In this document: one piece after another, positions 55,157 through 64,000 of the stretch | How the letters are laid out: each line of letters opens with the position of its first letter | How positions within the stretch are numbered: the stretch's first letter is position 1 | Assembly: GCA_000209815.1 (NCBI GenBank) | Contig: FP929036.1 | Location: forward strand, 807,658-871,657 | Direction of reading: 5' to 3' | DNA length: 64,000 nt | Source of the DNA: Butyrivibrio fibrisolvens 16/4 | GTDB lineage: Bacteria > Bacillota > Clostridia > Lachnospirales > Lachnospiraceae | The notes under the pieces: model-generated | Databases searched by the model: none | Seen by the model: the letters and a program-made list of their open reading frames with translations, nothing else | What the model was told of the DNA's origin: nothing | Program-made: the position numbers and the translations under genes

Positions 55157-56406
55157 ACAAGAAACCAGTTAACGGAATGAAGGACATTCTTCCATACGAG
55201 ATGGAAGTTCGCGATTATGTTACATCTATTATAAAAGATACATATCGTTCATTTGGATTTACACCAATCGAGACACCAGCTATGGAGTCCATTGGAAATC
55301 TTTCTAACAAGCAGGGCGGCGAAAACGAAAAGCTTATCTTCAAGGTAATGAAGAGAGGCGAAAAACTCAATATCCCTGAGGCACAGTCAGAAGAGGATGT
55401 GGTTGATTTTGGTATGAGATACGACCTTACAGTTCCACTTTGCCGTTTCTATTCAAATCACGCTAATGAGCTTTCATCACCATTCAAGGCTCTTCAGATT
55501 GGCTCTGTATGGAGAGCTGACAGACCACAGCGTGGACGCTACAGACAGTTTACTCAGTGCGATATCGATATCCTTGGTGAGCCTAGCAACCTTGCAGAAA
55601 TTGAGTTGATTCTTGCAACAACAACTACTCTTGGCCGCATCGGATTCAAGAATTTCGAAATTCGTATCAACGAGCGTCGTATCTTAAAGGCGATGGCAGC
55701 TTATGCTGGTTTTTCTGAGGAGGATTACGATTCAATCTTTATCACACTTGATAAGATGGACAAGATCGGACTTGACGGAGTTTCAGCAGAGCTTCTTGAG
55801 GCTGGATATTCTAAAGAGTCTATTGATAAATATGTAGAGCTTTTTGCTCTCCTTGATGATGTTAAGGATGTTGCAGCGGGTATGGATGTACTTCTTAATA
55901 AGCTTGGAGAGTTCCTTGATACAGAGGTTGCAGACTGGATGAGAGAGATTGCAGCAGCTGTTAATGCTACAAAGGAAGCTCAGTTTGAGCTTGTATTTGA
56001 TCCTACACTTGTACGTGGTATGAGCTACTACACAGGTACAATCTTCGAGATTGCTATTCCTGAGTTTGGCGGAAGCTGCGGTGGTGGCGGACGTTACGAC
56101 AAGATGATTGGAAACTTCACAGGCCAGAATACACCAGCTTGTGGATTCTCTATCGGCTTCGAGCGTATCATCCTTCTTCTTATGGAACAGGGATTTAAGG
56201 TGCCAGGTGCTAGCAAGAAGGTTGCTTACCTTGTGGAAAAGGGCTACCCAGCAGAGAAGCTTGCAGAGGTTATGTCTCAGGCTAAGGCTGCCCGTGCAGA
56301 TGGACAGACAGTACTTGTTGTTCGTATGAATAAAAATAAAAAGTTCCAGAAGGAACAGCTCACAAACGATGGATATGAAGAGTTTGTAGAGTTCTTCAAT
56401 CGTTAA
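55147..56406 (+). CDS. hisS: Histidyl-tRNA synthetase
   Basis: The 419-residue class II synthetase has NGMKDILPYEM at the N-terminus, motif 2 around SVWRADRPQRGRYRQFTQCDID, the histidine-binding LVRGMSYYTGTIFE, motif 3 (SIGFERI) and a C-terminal anticodon-binding domain. It charges tRNA-His. The ATG lies inside the end of hemZ, giving a 10-base overlap. A strong bidirectional terminator follows. Confidence 0.97.
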   Translation: MALNKKPVNGMKDILPYEMEVRDYVTSIIKDTYRSFGFTPIETPAMESIGNLSNKQGGENEKLIFKVMKRGEKLNIPEAQSEEDVVDFGMRYDLTVPLCRFYSNHANELSSPFKALQIGSVWRADRPQRGRYRQFTQCDIDILGEPSNLAEIELILATTTTLGRIGFKNFEIRINERRILKAMAAYAGFSEEDYDSIFITLDKMDKIGLDGVSAELLEAGYSKESIDKYVELFALLDDVKDVAAGMDVLLNKLGEFLDTEVADWMREIAAAVNATKEAQFELVFDPTLVRGMSYYTGTIFEIAIPEFGGSCGGGGRYDKMIGNFTGQNTPACGFSIGFERIILLLMEQGFKVPGASKKVAYLVEKGYPAEKLAEVMSQAKAARADGQTVLVVRMNKNKKFQKEQLTNDGYEEFVEFFNR

Positions 56407-56455
56407 AACGGGAAGACTCACATTGAAGATTGCCTTCGGCAATGGGTGCGTCGTG

Positions 56456-56495
56456 GCATATTAAAAAGGACTGTAAACAGTCCTTTTTAATATGC
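56456..56495. terminator. Perfect 18-bp bidirectional terminator
   Basis: GCATATTAAAAAGGACTG (56456-56473) pairs perfectly with 56478-56495 around TAAA, with A and T runs in the stem. It separates hisS from the convergent flavin reductase gene, whose stop begins on the next base. Confidence 0.92.
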
Positions 56496-57019
56496 TTATC
56501 TAGCTCTAATATCCAATATCTCTCCTATGTACATAGTGTGGAAATCATCCAAATGTCGCTCGGAGTATTGTTCATTCAAAATCTTAGAATCTAAGATTGT
56601 ATTTTCTGTCATAGGCACTGCCGCAATCTTACGGGCCAAAATAATGAAATTGGCTCCATCAATGTATGGGCAATTCATAGCGTGTTCAACTTCTACACGG
56701 CAGGCGGCAAGCTTATCTTCATTGCGACCACTGAGCTGATCAAGAACTTTCATAAGCTGTACATTGTTCTTTTCACTCATATCAAAGAAGCAGGCGCTGA
56801 AATACTCGCTGTCATCCAAAAGCTGCTTGGTATACCTGGTGTTTCTCAGGAATGCATACACCACATTCTTTCCCCAAATATGCCCGACACCACCATTGTG
56901 GGAGGAGGTAGCATTGACTTTTCCGTCATATTCAGCCACGATGGCAATACCATCCTCAGCTAATTTTTAATTGGATTCCACTCCAGCATATCAATTGGAT
57001 AAGGTTGAAATGTGTGCAT
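56496..57019 (-). CDS. Flavin reductase family protein (frameshifted)
   Basis: The ATG at 57019 follows an AGGGA site and reads MHTFQPYPIDMLEWNPIK. The frame is then lost in an A run near 56967-56971; one more A gives KLAEDGIAIVAEYDGKVN and the rest of the protein. The body has the FMN-binding split-barrel pattern (NATSSHNGGVGHIWGKNVVYAFLRNTRYTKQLLD, quoted in overlapping parts; SGRNEDKLAAC). The joined length is about 174 residues. Such proteins bind FMN and reduce flavin or act on small aromatic or quinone substrates. The stop touches the terminator shared with hisS. Confidence 0.82.
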
Positions 57020-57041
57020 AAAATTCCCTCGCTTTCCTTAT

Positions 57042-58949
57042 TTATAAGTTGTTTTTTTGCATAAATTTCAAAAATTCGTGTTCAGGTAATGGCTTTGAGA
57101 AATAGAATCCCTGGATATAATCAACGCCAAGGGCTTTCATAGCTTCAAATTGCGCTTCTGTTTCGATTCCTTCTGCAACAATCTTAATATCCATGGAGTG
57201 AGCCATTTCTATAACTGCATTTACAATAGCCTGTGCTTTTGAGTTCTTTAAATATTCTTCGGACAGGAGTCGGTCTAACTTTACTTTTGTGAAAGGCATA
57301 TCAATGATGTAATTTAGATTAGAACTGCCTGAACCAAAATCATCAAGAGAGAAGGATAAGCCGTGCTCCTGAAGCAGCTTCATATTTGTATAAAGACTTT
57401 CTTTGCTACGCAAAGAGTTTGTCTCAGTGATTTCCAGATTGATAATGTTTGGGTCTAACTGGAATTCCTCCAGCATCTGTAAAATCTTTGAGGTGAAGGT
57501 AGGACTTTCACCTTGTTTTACAGAGAGGTTCAGTTCTATATGATTTACACCAATTCGCTCTATATGATAGGATTTTATGAAAGATAAAGCCTTTCTATAA
57601 ATAGCATCTGAAAGAGGAATGATTCGTCCTGTTATTTCAGCAACAGGAATAAATTCATTTGGCTGTAGATAGGTTCCATCTATTAATTTGATACGAACCA
57701 ATGCCTCGGCAGATGAAAAGGTTTCTGTGCTAACATCATAAATTGGTTGATAATGAACCTCGATACGGTTATTTTCAATGGCATCAACCAAAAGCTTTTC
57801 GATGTCCTTCTTGCGGCGAACATCTGCCATAACATCCAAATCTACTATTACCTCGTTTTTAGCAGTAATACCGTGATTGCTTGGAACGTAGTTTGCCAAA
57901 AGCATCATAAGTTCATCTGCATTTTCCGATATAGTACAGTCAGGGATTATGGTGTAGTAAGGTCTAAGTAAAGTTATGGCTTTATCTACATCAGAATTAT
58001 TTTCAATGGCCTGAAAGTAGGTAGATATCTGGTATTTTGTGCTTTCCATAAAATCCGTATTTTCGAATATTAATAGGAAGTAACCCTCAGCGGTATCGAA
58101 AACCTTGGCAGAATCTATGGTAAATAAAAAATCGGAAAGCATCTCTATAGTTTTTCTTAAAAGCTTGTTTTCATCAGAGGTTTCTCCAACAGTTTTAAAA
58201 GAAATACGCATTACGGAAAAATGTTGTTTACTCTGATAGAGATAATCCAAATATTCGTGGATAACTGCCGAACTGAAATGACCAGTTTTTCTTGAAATCG
58301 AGCTTTGAGGATTTTCCAGCTCAAAATACATAATCAATGCACCTATGCAGGAAGCAAAGCTGACAATCAAGAGCTTTGGATTCAAAAACTGGATAATAGC
58401 AGATATAGACCATATGGCCATCCACACAAGTAGTGCATAAACCTTCTTTTCCTTAAGGTGATGCTTCAATATAAAAGCTGAAACAATTATTGAAAGTATA
58501 TATATGGCTACTAAAACATAAGTCAATATTGCGGCAGGACCATAGGAGTATAAAAGCATTCCATCATAGTAATAGTTAAGCGGCAAATACATGGTTACTA
58601 TTAGTCCACAAACACAGAATGCCTGGAAGCATACAGCTAGGAACTTCTCCTGCTTTGAACCTATGAACTCGAATATATCAGAGACTGAATATCCAAGGGC
58701 TGAAAAAGCCACGCATTGAAGGGATAATAAATATAATTTGCAGATAACATTTATTACGTCAGGTGAGTATCTACGGTTATAAACAATAAAATAGCAGGAT
58801 GCTATATCTAAAAGGACGCACCCTAGGATAATAAGTAGCGTAATTTTGAATTTTCTTTCGGAACTCAAGCCCATGGTTGGCTGTTTTCCGTAAAAAAATA
58901 GGAGCATAGTAATGATAACTAGCCCGCAAACTTGAGTATAAATATTCAT
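57042..58949 (-). CDS. Membrane-bound cyclic-di-GMP phosphodiesterase (EAL)
   Basis: The 635-residue protein has seven or so membrane segments in residues 1-215, a middle region (about 225-385) resembling a degenerate GGDEF domain, and a C-terminal EAL domain (390-630). The catalytic set looks complete: AEALVR, NLSVKQ, LEITETN, LDDFGSGSSNL, KVKLDRLL, VAEGIET and IQGFYFSKP. It should therefore hydrolyse c-di-GMP, with the membrane part as sensor. It starts about 190 bases from ilvE, which is divergent. The stop lies 23 bases before the flavin reductase start, so the two may be co-transcribed. Confidence 0.88.
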   Translation of the reverse strand: MNIYTQVCGLVIITMLLFFYGKQPTMGLSSERKFKITLLIILGCVLLDIASCYFIVYNRRYSPDVINVICKLYLLSLQCVAFSALGYSVSDIFEFIGSKQEKFLAVCFQAFCVCGLIVTMYLPLNYYYDGMLLYSYGPAAILTYVLVAIYILSIIVSAFILKHHLKEKKVYALLVWMAIWSISAIIQFLNPKLLIVSFASCIGALIMYFELENPQSSISRKTGHFSSAVIHEYLDYLYQSKQHFSVMRISFKTVGETSDENKLLRKTIEMLSDFLFTIDSAKVFDTAEGYFLLIFENTDFMESTKYQISTYFQAIENNSDVDKAITLLRPYYTIIPDCTISENADELMMLLANYVPSNHGITAKNEVIVDLDVMADVRRKKDIEKLLVDAIENNRIEVHYQPIYDVSTETFSSAEALVRIKLIDGTYLQPNEFIPVAEITGRIIPLSDAIYRKALSFIKSYHIERIGVNHIELNLSVKQGESPTFTSKILQMLEEFQLDPNIINLEITETNSLRSKESLYTNMKLLQEHGLSFSLDDFGSGSSNLNYIIDMPFTKVKLDRLLSEEYLKNSKAQAIVNAVIEMAHSMDIKIVAEGIETEAQFEAMKALGVDYIQGFYFSKPLPEHEFLKFMQKNNL

Positions 58950-59066
58950 ATTTTGAAACCTGCTTATAATAATCTAAATGAATTATAGCATTAAAGGGAT
59001 AGCCTATTTGCGGTAAAAGTATGAAAAAAATGTAAAAAGAAAGGGGCAATTTAGCACACTAAAGTG

Positions 59067-59095
59067 TTGACGTATGGGAAGAAAAGTACGATAAT
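59067..59095 (+). promoter_or_regulatory. Strong sigma-A type promoter for ilvE
   Basis: TTGACG (59067-59072) and GATAAT (59090-59095) are separated by exactly 17 bases, 43 bases before the ilvE ATG. Confidence 0.8.
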
Positions 59096-59137
59096 AAATT
59101 TCAAGTTTAATATATAGCATTTGTACGGAGGCTTAAG

Positions 59138-60201
59138 ATGGAAATTAGATTTGAAAAAGGGAGAAATTAAAGGACAAGCCAGATTGGAATAACCTTGGTT
59201 TTGGCAAGTACATGACAGATTATATGTTTATCTGTGATTGGGATAGAGAGATAGGATGGCACGATGCACGCATTGTCCCAGAGGGACCAATCGAGATGGA
59301 TCCAGCCTGTATGACTTTACACTATGCACAGGAAACATTCGAAGGAATGAAGGCATATCGTAGAGAGGATGGAAAGATTCAGATTTTCAGACCTGAAATG
59401 AATGCCAAGAGAATGATTAATTCTAATGAGAGACTTTGCATGCCAGCATTCCCTGTAGAGGATTTTGTTGCAGCAGTAAAGGCACTTGTAAAAACAGAAG
59501 AAGCTTGGGTACCTTCTGAGAAGGATACATCACTTTATATCAGACCATTTATGTTTGCAACAGAGGCAGCTCTCGGCGTTCATATGGCTAAATCATACAA
59601 GTTTATGATTCTTTGCTGCCCAGTTGGAGCTTATTATGCTACAGGTCTTGACCCAGTTAAGATTTTGGTAGAAAATGAACTTGTACGTGCAGTTGCAGGC
59701 GGTACAGGCTTCACAAAATGTGGTGGAAACTACGCTGGTTCTATTGCAGGACAGGTTAAGGCAGAGAAGCTTGGATATTCTCAGGTACTTTGGCTCGATG
59801 GTAACGAGAGAAAGTACGTTGAGGAAGTTGGAACAATGAATATCATGTTCAAGATTGATGGTGAAATCTGGACAGCTCCTACAGTAGGTACTGTACTTCC
59901 AGGTGTTACCAGAGATTCTATGATTCACCTTCTTAGAGATTGGGGATACACAGTCAGAGAAGAACGCCTCGCAATTGACGACCTTATGAAGGCTGGCCAC
60001 GATGGCAAGCTTGAGGAGGTCTTTGGTACAGGAACAGCAGCAGTCATTTCTCCAGTTGGAGAGCTTCGTTATAACGATGATGTTGTTGTAATAAATGGAG
60101 GTAAAACCGGAGAGCTTACACAGAAGCTTTATGATACTTTAACAGGCATTCAGTGGGGAAGATTACCGGACAATTACGGATGGACTCAACTAGTAGAATA
60201 A
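59138..60201 (+). CDS. ilvE: Branched-chain amino acid aminotransferase (frameshifted near start)
   Basis: The true start is probably the ATG at 59138 (CGGAGG upstream). After MEIRFEK the frame is lost in an A run at 59154-59158. One more A gives REKLKDKPDWNNLGFGKYM, joining the long downstream frame. Motifs of the class II aminotransferase are clear: TLHYAQETFEGMKAYR, SLYIRPFMFATE, the PLP-lysine region GNYAGSIAGQVKAEKLGYSQ, EEVGTMNIMF and VLPGVTRDSM. It moves amino groups between glutamate and Leu, Ile or Val. Total length is about 355 residues. The stop overlaps the ATG of the next gene (TAATG). Confidence 0.93.
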
Positions 60202-62816
60202 TGTATGAATTAGAAGTAAATAATGATGAATTGCAGTCTCTACAGGACTCATTCTGTAAAGCTAACGATCTTTATATGATTTGCGTTAGTAGAAAACATG
60301 GACAGCTTACATCCTTCTCAGGTTCCAAGCCTGAGGAGGATTTTGTTGACTCGAATTTTCCAGAGAGTCTCAAGAAAGAGATAATAGATTCCTTTGTGGA
60401 TGGTGCTCCAGAAAATATTGTGGAGCCAGCTTCTGCAGAGGATTATTTTTATACAGAGGTGTTGCCTTCAGAGGTGACAAGGATGAGGTAGTAGGAATGT
60501 GGCTGTGCTTTGCCATTGATAAGGAGAAAACTCCTTCCACAATGATGCTTCCATCATCCCTTAGAACTACAAGCAGTGCCCAGTTTGATAAGGCTATAGC
60601 CCTTATCGAGACACTGTCAAAACACTTTGTTGTGGAGAAACTTCGTAATCAAAAATTATTAAAGCAGCTTTCTCAGACGCAGAGCGAAGAAAAAGAAGTT
60701 GAAAATAAGCTGATTAAGAACGAATTAATGACATCAATACTGCGACTTATGGAATCAGAGGAATCCTTCACCAGAGTGGCAGAGGAGATTCTTTCTTTCT
60801 CAGGAAAATATATAGAGTGCACTAATACCGCTTTGGTGCAGATGTCTGTGGATGGACTTAGTGCAGACATGATTATAGAGTGGACAAATGGAGATAATAA
60901 GATTTCTCCGGAATTTCAAAACATTCCGATAAAGGAACTTCCATTTATGAATGGCAAGCCATATACCATTTCAAGCGATGCATCCTTACCAGAGGCGTTC
61001 GTGGAATTCTTTGAAAAATATTCTATAAATAGCGGTATCTTCCTTCCATTAAATGTAGATGATTCGGCAGCAATGTATCTTTGCTTCCTTTCAATAAATG
61101 AGGATAGACAGTGGAGTGTTGATGAGATTCGTTTTACAAACGATGTTAAAAACGTTCTTCACACTATATTAATCAAGAAAATTACAGCTAATTCTCTGGC
61201 TGGTTCCTATTCAGCCCTGGAGTCCATATTGCAGAATTCTGGCTATGGAGTAGTTGTAGTAGATGCTGATAAGAGACAGATTCTATATAGAAATGACACC
61301 TTTGAGGCTATGTTTGAAAATCAGATAGATAAGGTGGCTGTAGAGGAGCTTATTTTTGGCAAGGAATACAATCTGTCCGAGCTTAATGGCTATTCTGCTA
61401 ATGGCTCTGGCAAATGGTTTGACCTTTCTACTGCAAACATTAAATGGGTGGATTCTAGAGAGGTTAAGCTGATTACCTTCTACGATACTACGGATATACG
61501 AAACTATCAGAAGAAGGCAGAAAAGCAGGCTCAGCGGGACAGCCTCACAGGTCTTTTCAACAGACAGGCCTGTGAAAAGGATATAGCAATGGAATTTCAC
61601 ATTGCTAAAAAGCTGGACAAAGAATTTGCTGTGCTGATGTTTGATATTGATGATTTCACTAATATGAATGAGGGATTAGGCTTTAGAATCGGAGATGATT
61701 TGCTGGAGTTTGTTGCCCACAGTATCAATGAGATTTCATCTATAAAGGGCAAATGCTACAGAATAGGTGGCGATGAATTTGCCGTTCTTGTTGACCACGA
61801 GAATATCAAAAACCTGGATTTGATAATAAAGAGAATTATGAACCTTTTCGAGAATCCATGGGCTTTGGGCGACAAGGAATACAACTGCACAATAAGTATG
61901 GGGGGGACTCAAGGCACCTGCGGGTATTTCAGATGCCACAGCCATTTTGCCTAGTCTTACAATTTCGCTTCACAGTGCCAGGGAAAAGGGCAAAAACAGC
62001 TTCCAGTTCTTCAATGAACAGGCAGCCGAGGTTGTAGTTGCTAAAAAGCAGGAGCTTGAAGAAGAATTAAAGAACGCGGTAGAACACGGTTGCAGAGAAT
62101 TCATAGTTTACTATCAGCCTATTATGGAGTTTGTGGGTGGAGTGCCTAATTGCTGCGGCGCAGAAGCCTTAGTTAGATGGGATTCTCCAAAGAAAGGTCT
62201 TGTTTTGCCAGAGCAATTTATCAAGGCAGCAGAAGAGCAAAATCTTATTGGAGACATCGGCCAGTACGTACTTTTAGAGGCAGCCAGATCCTGCAAGCAT
62301 TGGAATGATTTTGGTCATCCAAACTACAAGGTTAATGTTAATGTTTCACCAGTTCAGTTGGTTCAGAAGGACTTTTTAGAGAGATTGGACGATGTTCTAA
62401 AGAAAACTGCTGTAAATCCTAAGAACATCACACTTGAGATAAACGATAGTTTTGCACCAGGTGCTATTCCTAAGGTGGCAAAGGCTCTTGATGCGGCAAG
62501 AGCGCTAGGATGTCGAGTAGCCTTAGACAATTTCGGGGCAGATAATTCAGCCCTAAACGACATCAAAAATCTACCTATCGATACAGTTAAAATTGACAAA
62601 GCTTTGGCAGGCAAAATTGGAGGCGATATTTACGCCAAATCATTCGTAAAAACAGTTTCCGAGCTTGCTAATGCAGTTAATGTAGATGTTTGTGTTGAGG
62701 GAGTGGAGGACGACAATCAGGTTACTATGATTGGAGATTATCCTGTAAATCTTGCACAGGGCTTCTATTTCGATAAGCCACTTTCCAAGGAAGAATTTGG
62801 AAAGAAATACATTTAG
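60201..62816 (+). CDS. GGDEF-EAL protein with degenerate EAL domain (two frameshifts)
   Basis: Three pieces form one protein of about 871 residues. The first break is in a TT pair near 60462-60463 (one T missing, then AFRGDKDEVVGMW). The second is in the G7 run at 61900-61906 (one G too many). The order is an N-terminal unknown domain, a coiled coil, a GAF-like and a PAS-like region, GGDEF (intact RIGGDEFAVLV, about residue 523) and EAL (620-870). In the EAL domain GAEALVRW and NVNVSPVQ are sound, but LEINDS replaces the usual E-x-T-E and LDNFGADNS replaces DDFGTGxS. It may thus make or sense c-di-GMP rather than degrade it. It is translationally coupled to ilvE. Confidence 0.82.
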
Positions 62817-62876
62817 TGATTACCGAGAATTCGGTTCACATAGAACTATTGAAAGAAGTTATAGAAAGGGAAAGTA

Positions 62877-64000
62877 ATGTACACATTAAAGGACATCAAA
62901 AACACAGATCCAGAAATCGCGGAGGCTATTGTTAAGGAATTCAATCGCCAGTCAGAACACATCGAGCTTATTGCATCAGAAAACTGGGTATCACCAGCAG
63001 TTATGTCAGCTATGGGCTCTGTTCTTACTAACAAATACGCAGAGGGCTATCCAGGAAAGCGTTACTACGGCGGCTGCGGCGAAGTAGATGTTGTGGAAGA
63101 ATTAGCTCGTGAGCGTGCAAAGGAATTATTTGGATGCGATTATGTTAACGTTCAGCCTCATTCAGGTGCCCAGGCAAATATGGCAGTACAGTTCGCTGTG
63201 TTAAAGCCAGGAGATACGGTAATGGGAATGAATCTTGATCACGGCGGACATCTCACACATGGTTCTCCTGCAAACTTCTCAGGAGTTTATTTCAACATCG
63301 TTCCTTATGGAGTTAATGATGAGGGTGTTATCGATTATGATGATGTTGAGCGAATCGCTTTGGAGTGCAAGCCAAAGATGATTATTGCAGGTGCTTCTGC
63401 ATACTGTCGCAAGATTGATTTCAAGCGTTTTAGAGAGATTTGTGACAAGGTCGGCGCAGTTCTTTTTGTTGATATGGCTCACATTGCAGGTCTTGTTGCA
63501 GCAGGTGTACACGAAAGCCCTATTCCATACGCAGATATTGTAACAACTACTACTCACAAGACTCTTCGTGGTCCAAGAGGTGGTATGATTATGGCTACTG
63601 CTGAGGCTAATGAGAAATACAACTTCAACAAGGCCGTATTCCCAGGAATTCAGGGTGGTCCTCTTATGCACGTGCTTGCTGGTAAGGCAGTATGCTTTAA
63701 GGAGGCTCTTGATCCTTCATTCAAGGAGTATGGACAGCAGATTGTAAAGAATGCTCAGGCTCTTTGCAAGGGATTGCAGAACCGTGGCATCAAAATCGTT
63801 TCTGATGGAACAGACAATCACCTTATGCTTATTGATCTTACTCCATTCGAGCTTACAGGAAAGGTTGTAGAGAAGCTTCTTGATGAGGCTCATATCACAG
63901 CTAATAAGAATACTATTCCTAACGATCCTAAGTCACCATTTGTTACATCTGGTATTCGTCTTGGAACTCCAGCAGCTACAACACGTGGACTTAAGGAAGA
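62877..64000 (+). CDS. glyA: Serine hydroxymethyltransferase, 3' end outside window
   Basis: The frame runs from the ATG at 62877 to the window end without a stop; 374 codons are visible of about 410 expected. Motifs include [56 protein letters not shown] and the PLP-lysine region [16 protein letters not shown]. It converts serine and tetrahydrofolate to glycine and methylene-tetrahydrofolate. A GAAAGGGAAAG site lies upstream. The GGDEF-EAL gene ends 60 bases before it. Confidence 0.96.
   Translation, partial: MYTLKDIKNTDPEIAEAIVKEFNRQSEHIELIASENWVSPAVMSAMGSVLTNKYAEGYPGKRYYGGCGEVDVVEELARERAKELFGCDYVNVQPHSGAQANMAVQFAVLKPGDTVMGMNLDHGGHLTHGSPANFSGVYFNIVPYGVNDEGVIDYDDVERIALECKPKMIIAGASAYCRKIDFKRFREICDKVGAVLFVDMAHIAGLVAAGVHESPIPYADIVTTTTHKTLRGPRGGMIMATAEANEKYNFNKAVFPGIQGGPLMHVLAGKAVCFKEALDPSFKEYGQQIVKNAQALCKGLQNRGIKIVSDGTDNHLMLIDLTPFELTGKVVEKLLDEAHITANKNTIPNDPKSPFVTSGIRLGTPAATTRGLKE

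Noticed and set aside
60497-61954. Separate GGDEF gene starting at 60497
   Set aside because: No ribosome site; the preceding and following frames continue the same protein across breaks at a T pair and a G run.

Overview
The window looks like a chromosome segment of a fibre-degrading, low-GC Gram-positive anaerobe of the family Lachnospiraceae, most like the Butyrivibrio / Pseudobutyrivibrio / Roseburia group. This is inferred from gene content, not from a search: a three-domain GH43 enzyme, CBM6/CBM2 and LamG surface proteins, a ChvE-GguAB type sugar transporter, a GlgC/GlgD pair, HemZ, a bifunctional Rel and an FMN-riboswitch rib operon. No rRNA, CRISPR array, prophage or complete insertion sequence was seen.

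Layout. 0-7.8 kb: a partial unknown gene, a zinc-ribbon membrane protein, sfsA, a radical SAM enzyme, a shikimate-kinase-like protein, a SprT-like metallopeptidase, a secreted DUF6273/Ig protein, a YugP-type membrane peptidase and a GNAT protein. 7.8-12.5 kb: an AraC regulator facing a four-gene iron-siderophore ABC operon. 12.6-16.2 kb: FMN riboswitch and ribD-ribE-ribBA-ribH. 16.4-27.4 kb: a sugar island with a FucI/AraA-like isomerase, xylulokinase, ROK regulator, ChvE/GguAB-type transporter, Cof-type phosphatase and a YihS-like aldose-ketose isomerase. 27.5 kb: one tRNA-Glu on the minus strand. 27.8-30.1 kb: glgC and glgD. 30.3-39.8 kb: a 2291-residue secreted triple GH43 protein followed by a membrane-anchored LamG protein without a catalytic domain. 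40-41.4 kb: pyruvate kinase. 41.7-46.1 kb, minus strand: a non-catalytic CBM protein, a DUF2442 protein and a secreted five-Ig-domain protein. 46.4-48.1 kb: a small accessory patch of two XRE regulators around a broken Rpn-family gene. 48.1-64 kb: an ABC-F protein, a HigBA-like pair, rel, an MBL hydrolase, hemZ, hisS, a flavin reductase, two c-di-GMP proteins flanking ilvE, and the start of glyA.

How the parts could work together. Secreted GH43 domains would release arabinose or xylose from hemicellulose or arabinan. LamG and CBM proteins would hold enzymes or cells on the fibre. The ABC transporter would import monosaccharides, the isomerase and xylulokinase would feed them into the pentose phosphate pathway, and GlgCD would store surplus carbon.

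Main caution. About fourteen genes are split by one or two frameshifts. Every break I could place lies in or beside a mononucleotide run (mostly A or T), and most are explained by one missing base. Conserved protein sequence resumes at once in the next frame. This pattern points to uncorrected homopolymer errors in the sequence rather than mass gene decay. I therefore annotate these as single genes and say where each break lies.

The most interesting non-coding signals are a 140-base nested palindrome between the sugar isomerase and xylulokinase genes, a set of three matching dyad operators in front of a secreted Ig-domain protein, a 50-base dyad in front of the isomerase, and a perfect 20-base palindrome in front of glgC.
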